From NCBI RefSeq assembly GCF_900176205.1, contig NZ_LT859959.1:744001-808000 (forward strand): DNA of 64,000 bases. Reading direction: 5' to 3'. Made by a program: the position numbers and the translations under genes. Numbering within the stretch: the stretch's first letter is position 1; each line of letters begins with the position of its first letter. Of this stretch, positions 29,101 to 36,434 are shown one piece after another. This stretch comes from Bradyrhizobium sp. ORS 285 (GTDB taxonomy: Bacteria; Pseudomonadota; Alphaproteobacteria; Rhizobiales; Xanthobacteraceae). The notes under the pieces are model-generated. The model saw only the letters and a program-made list of their open reading frames with translations. It searched no databases and was not told the origin of the DNA.

Positions 29101-29618
29101 CGCGGATCGCTCAGGTCGTGCATGCCGAACAGGTGCCGCCCGGCCGGGCTGATGCCGGCGAACTGGCCGTCCTGGGTGAACGCGATCAGCGCATGCGCGC
29201 TGTTGTCCACCAGCCGCTTCAGACGGTCGGCAAGCGGAACGCTGCGCCCGGTGCTGTCGGTGCTGGTGATCAGCACGGCCCGGGTGCCGTCTGGAAGATC
29301 GAGCCTGGCGCAGCCGCAGGTCGCGAGCGTGCCGAGCGGCGCGCCGAAACCGCGGAGACGTTCGAGTCGGAGCGCGCCGGTCTCCGGCAGCCGTCGCGCC
29401 AATTGCGCGACCTGGCGGCGATGCTGATCGGCCGGTCCGAACGTCCTGGCGCTCAGCGCCGCGGCATGGCTCGCGGCGAACACCCGCGCCCCCATCGCAT
29501 TCGACCAGAGAACGCGGCTGCCATCGGCCGACCACAGCCACGCCGGCAGGCTGCCCGCGGCGTGGACCGCCAGCCGGGGATCGCTCAGGACCTGCAATTC
29601 GAGATCGGCATGGGTCAT
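26160..29618 (-). CDS. Large PAS-domain sensor histidine kinase
   Basis: A 1152-residue cytoplasmic kinase with no clear membrane helix. Long Ala/Pro/Asp-rich linkers separate PAS-like regions (about 110-170, 355-460, 650-740 and a clear PAS at 780-900 with GILMFDAGGNIHACNRSAEALFGYDG). The dimerisation domain has RISHEVRAPLNAIIGFAEVM with the phospho-accepting His near 920. The ATPase domain has DTGHGL and GTGLSLSL, but the N box reads NLISASISL where NLLSNAIKF is usual, losing the second Asn. The layout recalls PdhS/DivJ/PleC cell-cycle kinases of Rhizobiales. An in-frame TTG at 29624 is an alternative start. Confidence 0.85.
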   Translation of the reverse strand: MTHADLELQVLSDPRLAVHAAGSLPAWLWSADGSRVLWSNAMGARVFAASHAAALSARTFGPADQHRRQVAQLARRLPETGALRLERLRGFGAPLGTLATCGCARLDLPDGTRAVLITSTDSTGRSVPLADRLKRLVDNSAHALIAFTQDGQFAGISPAGRHLFGMHDLSDPRFAAARHAALADGLAEVTLGAERALLCRVGSGSQTGLVAMPVPIRPDEIDAPSPAPTQHAELAPDASPASPAAVEIAGTDAAETPPAPSMDDMTERHTDYEAPALSNEAPAEFLLIDDPAEAELFEPQALVSQTTADLHPSAFAPSQAAASEDRATEAAAPPMQQADDEANAVSDDASTRARRHPLRFSWEMDAEGRFSVGSDEFVRLIGARSAALLGQPWHDITDTLGLDPDGLVSAAIESRQTWSNLVVTWPTDDSGERLAVELSGLPVLTREQTYSGYRGFGVCRDLDTLNRLEALRPATAEASQGGGTDPAAADVAPAELAQSDHGPAADAPPRQDNITLSARDASIATDASHIDGVGLEAAGNVVPFRALGESKLPALTPVENNAFHELARQLSARLEGEVRNTPADLSGPAHEMAPRVSDPFGPAQHDEMSARSDATSEHGGGLQTDWLTPEAPPAQGDSQRDRILLDLLPTGMLIYRLDRLLYANPAFFKQMGYADLPALEQAGGLDALYVEPGGSGSSNKSETGTPVTISAADGSSSEEIKAEARLFTITWDGDTAHALIFAPTQGPAAALPPTTDAAPAPAQAAPAALVVPPPPAAGHAEAEDLAAILDVTAEGILMFDAGGNIHACNRSAEALFGYDGTELVRRNLIELFAPESARLVLDYLDCVQEAGASGVRDQGHEVLGKIAQGGAIPLSMTVGRTRPEGPNFFAVFRDLSQLRRGENELLQARRVADRAANAKADMLARISHEVRAPLNAIIGFAEVMIGERFGTLGNTRYAEYMKDIRASGERVVSLIDDLLELSRIETGKLELAFTSQNLNELVESCVAVMQPQANRARIIIRTSLSQVLPPVVADARALRQIAMNLISASISLANAGGQVIVSTALSDFGEVLLRVRDTGHGLNDQAVAAALEPFRAAAGAELSSEGTGLSLSLTKALVEANRAQFHVKAAPKSGTLMEVVFSRAVARNQSTG

Positions 29619-29931
29619 GGGCAAAGACGAACGACTCTTCTGACTTTCATCGGTGGCCGGAACTGGCAGCGTTAAGAATTCGTTACTATCGCGCGTTTTG
29701 AGGGCAGAGGTCCACGGCCCGGCGACCGCGAGGTCTTGCTAAAGCTTGGATAACCTTAATGTGTTCCCGGCCTGTCCTCGGCCCTGCAAACCCGGGCGCG
29801 CCCGGCCTTTTGCATTGCAAAAGCGCCTGGCGCCGTCACGATGCGGATGGGACCGGCAGGCTAAGGTGACCGGCGCGCCCCGATGCGGGTCGCGTCTCGC
29901 GGGCTGGTTCGGGCAACAGGAGGAGGGACGG
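29619..29931. other. Kinase/phasin intergenic region
   Basis: About 310 bases between the divergent kinase and phasin starts. Its one clear element is a perfect 17-base palindrome at 29807-29823, a likely PhaR operator. No gene was found. Confidence 0.55.
29807..29823. promoter_or_regulatory. Perfect palindrome upstream of the first phasin gene
   Basis: CTTTTGCATTGCAAAAG is a perfect 17-base palindrome about 110 bases before the phasin ATG. The core TTGCATTGCAAAA recurs with two changes before the second phasin gene (30407-30419). TGC/GCA-rich sites are bound by PhaR-type repressors of phasin genes, so this is a candidate PhaR operator; that role is inferred. Confidence 0.55.
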
Positions 29932-30312
29932 ATGACGGACGACGGACGCCGATTCGAGATTCCGAAGGACATGCGCGCCATGGCCGAGGCCGGCTTCGAC
30001 CAGGCCAGGCAGACGTTCGAGAAATTCCTGGCGGGCGCCGAAGCCACCGCCGGCTCGCTCGAGGAGCGCGGCGCCACGGTGCGCGCGGGCGCCAAGGACA
30101 TCGGCGCCAAGGTGCTGTGCTATGCCGAGAAGAACGTGCAGTCCTCGCTCGACTATGCCCAGTCGCTGGTGCACGCCAAGGATCTGCCCGAGGTGCTCCG
30201 GCTGCACACCGACTACATCCAGGGCCAGATGCGATCACTGGCCGAGCAGGCGACCGAGATGGGCCAGGCGATCCACAAGGCCGCGATCGACGCCGGCAAG
30301 CCCAAAGCTTGA
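29932..30312 (+). CDS. Phasin family protein (first)
   Basis: A 126-residue amphipathic helical protein of the Phasin_2 type, coating PHB granules and controlling their number and size. DMRAMAEAGFDQARQTFEKF, the central SLDYAQSLVHAKDLPEVLRLHTDYIQGQMRSL and the closing EMGQAIHKAA are characteristic. The start at 29932 follows a strong AGGAGGAGGG. The gene is monocistronic. The second phasin 229 bases downstream is clearly homologous, so the pair may be an old duplication. Confidence 0.88.
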   Translation: MTDDGRRFEIPKDMRAMAEAGFDQARQTFEKFLAGAEATAGSLEERGATVRAGAKDIGAKVLCYAEKNVQSSLDYAQSLVHAKDLPEVLRLHTDYIQGQMRSLAEQATEMGQAIHKAAIDAGKPKA

Positions 30313-30406
30313 TGGTCTGAGCATCTCGTGGTGCACGCCTGGATTGAGCGGCTCGTTCCTTCCTGGGCGGCCCGCGACAAAGAGTTCCAGATATCGGAAT
30401 TAGTCG

Positions 30407-30419
30407 TTGCGTTGCACAA
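30407..30419. promoter_or_regulatory. PhaR-like site upstream of the second phasin gene
   Basis: TTGCGTTGCACAA matches 11 of 13 bases of the core before the first phasin gene. It lies about 125 bases before the phasin start at 30542, a similar distance. Common control by a PhaR-type repressor is a reasonable inference. Confidence 0.45.
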
Positions 30420-30541
30420 ATTCGACACGATATAGCTCTACGCGAGGTTGTTACCTCCCAGGGGCGGTTCCTCTGCGTGATCCGAAGTGACGTCTCGTTG
30501 CCGGGACGATTCAGCCTTAAATGTTCCCAAGGATGCATGCC

Positions 30542-30976
30542 ATGACCAATGCCACCGATCCTTTCTCTGCATCGATCATCCCGTTCGAGGTTCCCGAGCA
30601 GGTGCGCGCGCTCGCCGAGAAGGGCGTGTCGCAGGCCCGCGAGAACTACGCCAAGTTCAAGGACGCGGCCGAGACCCACAATTCGGCCATCGAGGCCTTC
30701 TTCGCCAACGCCAGCAAGGGGGCCGGCGCCTATTCGTCCAAGGTGATGGAGTTCACCAAGGCCAACACCACCGCCTCGCTCGACTTCGCCCAGGAGCTGT
30801 TCGGCGTGAAGTCGCCGTCGGAAGCGATGGAGCTGTGGGCCGGCTTCGCCCGCAAGCAGTTCGAGGCGTTCACCGCCCAGGCCAAGGAGCTCGGCGAGCT
30901 CGGCCAGAAGGTCGCGACCGAGACGGTCGAGCCGATCAAGGAAAGCGCCACCAAGCTGTTCAAGCCGGCGGCCTAA
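30542..30976 (+). CDS. Phasin family protein (second)
   Basis: A 144-residue phasin. PFEVPEQVRALAEKGVSQARENYAKFKDAAE at the N terminus, then TASLDFAQELFGVKSPSEAMELWAGFARKQFEAF, match Phasin_2 proteins. The C terminus is Ala/Lys-rich (ATKLFKPAA), as in many granule-associated phasins. ATG 30542 is preferred because AAGGA sits eight bases upstream; ATGs at 30521 and 30536 would add only a few residues. Confidence 0.9.
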   Translation: MTNATDPFSASIIPFEVPEQVRALAEKGVSQARENYAKFKDAAETHNSAIEAFFANASKGAGAYSSKVMEFTKANTTASLDFAQELFGVKSPSEAMELWAGFARKQFEAFTAQAKELGELGQKVATETVEPIKESATKLFKPAA

Positions 30977-31236
30977 AGTCCACAGCCCGAGCCCCGCTCG
31001 GCGCCTACCGGCGCCAGCGGATGGCCGCGAATCCCGAGCCCGGCGCGCTCCGCGTCCGGGCTCGATCTATTTCGAGCCCGCATTCTGGGCAGTCGCGGGA
31101 AGCGCTCACAAAGGCAGCAAAAAACCGCGGGGAGGCGGGCGACTTTATCCGTTCTCGGACTTGCCAAATCCCCCCATTGCACCTAGTTTCCGGCCGTTCG
31201 GGCGCCCCCTCTCGCGGGGCTCTGCCCGTTGCGGAT

Positions 31237-31313
31237 GCAGTTGTAGCTCAGTTGGTTAGAGCGCCTGTCTGTGGAACAGGAGGTCGGTGGTTCGAGCCCA
31301 CCCAACTGTACCA
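31237..31313 (+). tRNA. tRNA-His (GTG anticodon)
   Basis: A 77-base cloverleaf including encoded CCA. Acceptor GCAGTTG pairs with CAACTGT (one G-U pair at 1-72), the D arm is GCTC/GAGC, the anticodon loop reads CTGTGGA with anticodon GTG, and the T arm is GGTGG-TTCGAGC-CCACC. The discriminator is A73 and the base before position 1 is T, so no G-1 is encoded. This is the known alphaproteobacterial form of tRNA-His. Confidence 0.95.
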
Positions 31314-31457
31314 AATTCCCGACATATCGATCGTTTGCCTCGCCGGCGGCGTTGTTCGTCCGATGTCCCGCGGCGACAAGCGTCGAGGATGCCGATGAGC
31401 TCCACAGCTGTCGAGGTGCGAATGAGCCCGGCGATCCGATCTCTACGCTGAGGAAGC

Positions 31458-31643
31458 ATGATGGATGCGAAGTCAGCCGCAGCATTCAAGCAGCACGTCG
31501 AGCGGTCCATCGAGCAATTGTCGCTCGCGCTCACGCTTGCCGACGAAGCCTGTGAAGACCAAGAATTTCTGAGGCTGAAGGGGATGATCGGCGATGTCAT
31601 CGCTCGGCTGGACGCCATGCTTCAATGTCGTAGGGCGGATTAG
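31458..31643 (+). CDS. Small hypothetical protein ending inside a repeat
   Basis: A 61-residue protein, mostly helical (AAFKQHVERSIEQLSLALTLADEACEDQEFLRLKGMIGDVIARLDAML). The ATG at 31458 follows GAGGAAG. The last residues C-R-R-A-D and the TAG stop are read from the left arm of the repeat at 31629-31779, so the repeat has replaced the original C terminus. No family is recognised. Confidence 0.55.
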   Translation: MMDAKSAAAFKQHVERSIEQLSLALTLADEACEDQEFLRLKGMIGDVIARLDAMLQCRRAD

Positions 31644-31779
31644 CGCCAGCGTAATCTGCCATCTTCGAGCAAGATATCCGAGGACAGTTGTTCCTTCGGG
31701 CGCCCTTGTGCCGCCTTTGACCTATGCTCACTGCCTGAACGATGAACCGGCGGATCACCCTGCGCTGATCCGCCCTACG
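31629..31779. repeat. Interspersed inverted-repeat element (GTAGGGCGGAT type)
   Basis: Imperfect arms of about 32 bases lie at 31629-31661 and 31748-31779; the left starts CGTAGGGCGGATTAGCGCC and the right is its near complement. The middle has no coding capacity. This resembles the non-autonomous GTAGGGYGGATTAGCG repeats common in many proteobacteria. The left arm forms the end of the preceding small gene. Confidence 0.75.
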
Positions 31780-31826
31780 CGCGATACTTGCGTCTGCACA
31801 ATTCCGTTCGCCACTGGGGACCGACC

Positions 31827-32174
31827 ATGGGAAGTGACCAGATCGCTGAGATAGCGCCAGCTGTCCGCGAAATTCTGGGTGGCGGTTCGGGCTGGATCGC
31901 GACGTTCGAGGTCACCGGCGATCCGACGAAATGGGTTCAGTTCGAGATCGGCTGCATCAACGCGGCATATTTGTCCGCCGACGCCCCGAGCCAGAAACTC
32001 GGAGGGCTCCCGGCATTTGCGCTGTTGATGTGGGAGCCGAACAAATATCTGACCGGCAGTCTCGATCTGTCCGACCCGCGATCGATCGCGCGATGGATCG
32101 ATGATTATTATTTCTCCGCTGTTCTGGAGTGTGCGGACGACTACTCTATCGATGTCGGTATAGCGCGTCTCTGA
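31827..32174 (+). CDS. Hypothetical protein
   Basis: A 115-residue, apparently cytoplasmic protein with no recognised family. It reads like a small alpha/beta domain: GWIATFEVTGDPTKWVQFEIGCINAAYL, then LPAFALLMWEPNKYL and a closing acidic segment. The ATG at 31827 has GGGGA six bases upstream. It lies between two non-coding stretches in an accessory-looking region. The 265 bases after it, to 32439, show nothing. Confidence 0.6.
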   Translation: MGSDQIAEIAPAVREILGGGSGWIATFEVTGDPTKWVQFEIGCINAAYLSADAPSQKLGGLPAFALLMWEPNKYLTGSLDLSDPRSIARWIDDYYFSAVLECADDYSIDVGIARL

Positions 32175-32439
32175 CCGCTTGGAGGCCTGCAGACATCCTG
32201 GTGCACACCCGGCAACTTATGCTGGAATGAGCAAGTCGCAATTCACTGCCAGGCGGACATTCGGCGTGATTGTGTCAGTATACCGATCGACGCAAGGCCA
32301 CGATCGGGGCGACGATGCGGTAGGCGCGAAGTGGGGCGGACGCTCAGCTTAGGCGATCGCTCACTCGGTTCCGGTCTGCGCCTAATACATCAAGGCCTGG
32401 GGATGATAACATCAGCCGCCTTTCAACGGTTTTAATCTG

Positions 32440-32838
32440 ATGCAGAGACCTGAAAACTATACTTTGTTTGTCGAGCTTCTGTTCGGGGGCAGCATGCTCA
32501 TGCTGGCCATCGCGATCATCTGTCACCTCTGCACTCGCCGTTTCCTGCGTAGCCGTCATCTCGCACTGGGAGTTTGCGCACTGCCGCTCCTCACGATTTT
32601 GATGATCGTTCTCTCGGCCGTTGTTGTAGCTGTACTCCCTGCATTCTATTCGGCTTCGTATGGTTATCTGCCAGCGCCTGACGAGCCTATAGGGCTCTTG
32701 GGCACCACAGCATCTCAGCTTGGTATTCTCCTGATGCTGCTCGCCTTCTTATTGGTTCTCGCTCACTTGCTGTCGCTGGCATTTTTAGGTCTTCGCGTCG
32801 CGCTTTTCCAGACAAGTCCGCATGAACTCCGCTGGTGA
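32440..32838 (+). CDS. Hypothetical small membrane protein
   Basis: A 132-residue protein with three strongly hydrophobic helices (about 10-29, 42-67 and 92-120) separated by short polar loops, the first followed by CTRRFLRSRH. It has no cysteine pair or metal motif that suggests activity. Its codons are less GC-rich than those of its neighbours (for example TTG TTT and TCA), which may mean recent acquisition. No family is recognised. Confidence 0.5.
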   Translation: MQRPENYTLFVELLFGGSMLMLAIAIICHLCTRRFLRSRHLALGVCALPLLTILMIVLSAVVVAVLPAFYSASYGYLPAPDEPIGLLGTTASQLGILLMLLAFLLVLAHLLSLAFLGLRVALFQTSPHELRW

Positions 32839-32894
32839 AGATCGCGATGGATCGCTTGGCATCGATCTTCCGTTTTCCAGAAAAAATCTTGACG

Positions 32895-33360
32895 CCGCCC
32901 CCAAATCAGTGGTCTTATCCGCGCATCCCGTCCCAAGCGAAGGGGCGTACGCGCGGTCGTCACGATACGTGGGGCGGGGATGCGGTGGCCGTGATGGATC
33001 AGGCGCTACGGCGCGACGACTGATCCGTCACGGACGATGAAGTCGTGTGGTCCTGGCCTCTCGTCGCTGAGGTCAAGTCAACGTGTTGCTTGACGGCACG
33101 CGCTGATGATGGGGGCAAGAACGCCGATCCCCAGGGAGAGCACGTATAATTCGTAAGCCCATCGCGCAGGGAATGCCGGATGGTCGGCTGAACCTGTGGT
33201 GACTGCCGCCTGCTTTTTTTCTGCAGGCGGGCCATGGGTGAGGCCTTCACCCGGCATTCCCTGCGCCCTCGCGGATGTCGAGGGGCATCGGCTGAACAAC
33301 TCGGGCGCCGGGCGCCGCGAGGATGCGGGCGCGTGGGTCGAAATCTCACAACCGTCATCC
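32895..33360. repeat. Degenerate long interspersed repeat
   Basis: The stretch CGCATCCCGTCCCAAGCGAA near 32921-32940, the CACGATACGTGGGGCGGGGAT region and the inverted pair CGCAGGGAATGCCGG (33165-33179) with CCGGCATTCCCTGCG (33251-33265) resemble a repeat I recognise from Bradyrhizobium genomes. The internal CTGCTTTTTTTCTGCAGGC portion is also typical. No intact gene lies inside it. The family identification is from memory, not a search. Confidence 0.55.
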
Positions 33361-33395
33361 GGTCATGGAGGGCACCAATGCCAGCCCAAATCTGC

Positions 33396-33515
33396 GCTGT
33401 CGTCCCTGCGAACGCAGGGACCCATACCGCGGAATCTAAGTGAGACGCGCAATTGCCAGTCATCGTCCCATTTGGGCCGGTGGTTATGGGTCCCTGCGTT
33501 CGCAGGGACGACAGC
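33396..33515. repeat. Palindromic repeat with perfect 31-base arms
   Basis: Arms at 33396-33426 and 33485-33515 are perfect inverted copies. Each carries the inner palindrome TCCCTGCGAACGCAGGGA. The 58 bases between have no coding capacity. It lies in the gene-poor stretch before telA. Confidence 0.85.
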
Positions 33516-33786
33516 GGGGCATGTAGCGAAAGCGCGGCCGTGGAGCGAATGGCAGCATTTGCGTGTCATGTGATGAACCGATCCCCCGCTGGATCGACGA
33601 ATCCATCAGCCGCTCCCAGGCCGAGCCATCTGCCGGCCAAACTGCGGCCAAGGGTCGCCGTCGTCATGTTCCTGAACATGCTCCGCATCGGGTTCGTCAT
33701 CGGTTGTCATCGAACCATTGCAATGTGTCCCTATATTTTTCAGCCCTTTGCCCGGTCGTTGCTGACCCATTCCCCGAGGTATCCTC

Positions 33787-34845
33787 ATGTCTGAGACCGT
33801 CAACCTGCCGGCGGTTCACGCCGACCAGTCGGTGGTCGCGCGCATCCGCTCCGAAATCGACATTTCGGACCGCTCCCGCCTGGTCACCTTCGGTGACCGC
33901 GCGCAGCGCTCGGTGGTCGAGTTCGCCGACCGCATCCTGGCGCAGACCCAGAATCGCGAGATGGGCACGACCGGCAAGTTGCTGTCCGACATCCTCGGCA
34001 AGGCGCGCGGGCTCGATCCGGCGACGCTCAAGGACGCCGGGCTGCTGACGCGGATGTTCTCGTCGATGGAGGCACGTATCAGGCGCTTTACTGAAGCCTT
34101 CGACGACGTCGCCTCGCAGATCGATCGCATCTGCATCGAGCTCGACCGCAACAAGGAGACCTTGCGGCGGGACATCGCGCTGCTCGACGATCTGCACGAG
34201 CAGACCAAGGCCGCGCTGACCGAGCTCGACGCGCATATCGCCGCCGGCAAGGCGTTCGTCGACGACTATCGCCGCGGACCGCTGCTCGAGCTGGAGCGCG
34301 CCGCAAAGGCCTCCGCCGAGGGCAGCGATGCGCTGATGGCGGCGCAGACCTATCAGGACGCGGTGCAGGCGCTCGACCGGCTGGAAAAGCGCATCTTCTA
34401 TTTGCAGCAGGCGCGCCAGATCGGTATCCAGCAATTGCCGCAGATCCGCATCGTGCAGTCCGGCGATGAGACCCTGATCGAGAATCTTCAGGCCACCACC
34501 GAGCTCACTATCCCGGTCTGGAAGCAGAAAATGATCCTGCTGCTCGGCCTGCAGCGGCAGAAATCGGCGCTCGAACTGCAGAAGACGGTGACCGACGCCA
34601 CCAACGAGATGATGCGGCAGGCGTCGGAGATGATGAAGACCCAGGCGATCGCGATCGAGCAGCAGTCGCAGCGCGGCATCGTCGACATCGAGACGCTCGA
34701 CAAGACCAATCGCGATTTGATCGACACCATCACCGGCGTGCTGACCACACAGCAGGAAGGCCGCAAGAAGCGCGAGGAGGTCGAGCACCGCATGGCGCAG
34801 CAGACCGCCGAGCTGAAGGCCGTGTTGTCGAAGGCGCCGGTGTGA
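33787..34845 (+). CDS. TelA-family toxic anion resistance protein
   Basis: A 352-residue cytoplasmic, largely alpha-helical protein of the TelA/KlaA family. RAQRSVVEFADRILAQTQNREMGTTGKLLSDI, then the long coiled segment MEARIRRFTEAFDDVASQIDRICIELDRNKETLRRDIALLDDLHEQ, and TELTIPVWKQKMILLLGLQRQKSALELQKTVTDATNEM are diagnostic. Members are linked to tellurite and other stress resistance, with unknown mechanism. It is the first gene of a four-gene operon, and its stop overlaps the next start. It probably works with XpaC and the von Willebrand protein. Confidence 0.88.
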   Translation: MSETVNLPAVHADQSVVARIRSEIDISDRSRLVTFGDRAQRSVVEFADRILAQTQNREMGTTGKLLSDILGKARGLDPATLKDAGLLTRMFSSMEARIRRFTEAFDDVASQIDRICIELDRNKETLRRDIALLDDLHEQTKAALTELDAHIAAGKAFVDDYRRGPLLELERAAKASAEGSDALMAAQTYQDAVQALDRLEKRIFYLQQARQIGIQQLPQIRIVQSGDETLIENLQATTELTIPVWKQKMILLLGLQRQKSALELQKTVTDATNEMMRQASEMMKTQAIAIEQQSQRGIVDIETLDKTNRDLIDTITGVLTTQQEGRKKREEVEHRMAQQTAELKAVLSKAPV

Positions 34846-36434
34846 GTGTGCAGGCCATGAGTCTTCGGGCCATGTGGCGGGTGCTTGCGATCGGATTGGC
34901 CGCGCTCTGGCTCGCCGGCTGCGGCCCAAGCGGGCCACAATTTTCGATCCTCTCGGGCTCCGAGAACGACGTGCTGGAGCCGCTGGTCCAGGAGTTCTGC
35001 AAGTCGCGCGGCGCGACCTGCGACATGACCTACCAGGGCTCGCTCGACATCGCGCTGTCGCTCAAGCCGGGCAATGAGGCGAAGGCCGATGCGGTGTGGC
35101 CGGCGGCCTCGATCTGGATCGATATGTTCGACACCGGCCGGCGGGTGAAGTCGGTCAAGTCGATCACCCAGATGCCGGTGATCCTCGGCGTCCGCCGCTC
35201 CAAGGCGCAAGAGCTCGGCTGGATCGGCGCCAAGGTGACCACGAAGGATATCCTGGCCGCGGTTCAGGCCGGGCGGCTGAAATTCCTGATGACCTCGGCG
35301 ACGCAATCCAACTCCGGCGCCTCGGCCTATCTCGCGATGCTGGCGTCTGCGATCGGCAAGCCCGATCTTATCGAGGCCGGCGATCTCGAACGCGAGGGCG
35401 TCGTCACCACCGTGCGCTCGCTGCTGCGCGGCGTCGAACGCTCCTCCGGCTCCAGCGGCTGGCTTGCCGATCTCTATCGCGAGGGCGAGCGCAACGGCAC
35501 GCACTATCAGGCGATGTGGAACTACGAGGCCGTCATCAAGGAGACCAACGACAAGCTCAAGGCTGACGGCTTCGAGCCGCTTTATGCTGTTTATCCCGAG
35601 GACGGCGTCTCGGTGGCGGATTCGCCGCTCGGCTTCGTCGAGCGCGGCCGCGGCAAGGAGGTGCAGGCGTTCTTCGATGAGCTGCAGGCCTTCCTGCTGA
35701 AGCCGGAGACGCAGGCCCGTATCGCCAAGACCGGCCGCCGCGTCGAGCTCGCGCGCGCGTCCCAATTGCCGGGCGATCAGACGACCAACATCGATCCGTC
35801 GCGCGCGGTCACCGTGGTGCGGCCGCCGGAGCCGAAGGTGATCCAGATCGCGCTCGCCGCCTATCAGGACGCGCTGCGGCGGCCATCGCTGACGGCGCTG
35901 TGCCTCGATCTCTCCGGCAGCATGCAGGGCCATGGCGAGACGCAGCTCCTGGAGGCCATGCGTTTCCTGCTGACGCCGGCGCGGACGCGGGAGCTGCTGG
36001 TGCAATGGTCGAAGCAGGATGAAATCCTGGTGCTGCCGTTCAATGACCACGTGCTATGGGTGTCGAGCGCCAGCGGCGACGAGCAGGAGCAGGCCGGGTT
36101 GTTGAAGCAGACGCTCGAATTGCGCGCCGGGGGCGGCACGGATTTCTACACCTGCGGCGCGCGGGCGCTGGCGGCGATGAAACCAATCCTGGACAAGGGC
36201 TCGCACCTGGCGGCAATCGTGATCATGACCGATGGTAAGAGCTTTGGCGAGCGGGCCACCTTCGAGCAGCCCTGGCGCGCCGATGGCGGCCGCGTGCCGG
36301 TATTCGGCGTCACCTTCGGCGACGAGGCCGACCGCAAGCAGCTCGATGCGCTGGCCAAGCTCACCGGCGGTCGCGTCTTCGACGGCACCAAGAATCTCAC
36401 CGACGCCTTCCGCGCGGTGCGTGGATATAATTAG
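34842..36434 (+). CDS. Lipoprotein: binding-protein-like domain fused to a VWA domain
   Basis: A 530-residue exported protein. The signal peptide ends in the lipobox LAGC (WRVLAIGLAALWLAGC), so it is likely membrane-anchored. Residues about 30-310 resemble a type 2 periplasmic binding protein (FSILSGSENDVLEPLVQEFCKSRG, WPAASIWIDMF, MTSATQSNSGASAYLAML). Residues about 345-525 form a von Willebrand A domain with the metal site DLSGSMQ, a threonine in GGGTDFY and TDGKSFG, so metal-dependent partner binding is plausible. GTG 34842 overlaps the telA stop; ATGs at 34857 and 34872 are alternatives. Confidence 0.82.
   Translation: MSVQAMSLRAMWRVLAIGLAALWLAGCGPSGPQFSILSGSENDVLEPLVQEFCKSRGATCDMTYQGSLDIALSLKPGNEAKADAVWPAASIWIDMFDTGRRVKSVKSITQMPVILGVRRSKAQELGWIGAKVTTKDILAAVQAGRLKFLMTSATQSNSGASAYLAMLASAIGKPDLIEAGDLEREGVVTTVRSLLRGVERSSGSSGWLADLYREGERNGTHYQAMWNYEAVIKETNDKLKADGFEPLYAVYPEDGVSVADSPLGFVERGRGKEVQAFFDELQAFLLKPETQARIAKTGRRVELARASQLPGDQTTNIDPSRAVTVVRPPEPKVIQIALAAYQDALRRPSLTALCLDLSGSMQGHGETQLLEAMRFLLTPARTRELLVQWSKQDEILVLPFNDHVLWVSSASGDEQEQAGLLKQTLELRAGGGTDFYTCGARALAAMKPILDKGSHLAAIVIMTDGKSFGERATFEQPWRADGGRVPVFGVTFGDEADRKQLDALAKLTGGRVFDGTKNLTDAFRAVRGYN

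Noticed and set aside
32835..33023. Short plus-strand frames after the small membrane protein
   Set aside because: They lie in the repeat-like region, lack ribosome sites and show Arg-rich, low-complexity translations.
33396..33515. Repeated units that might suggest a CRISPR array
   Set aside because: Only two copies, in inverted orientation, with an inner palindrome and one spacer-like gap. There are no cas genes. It is a palindromic element.
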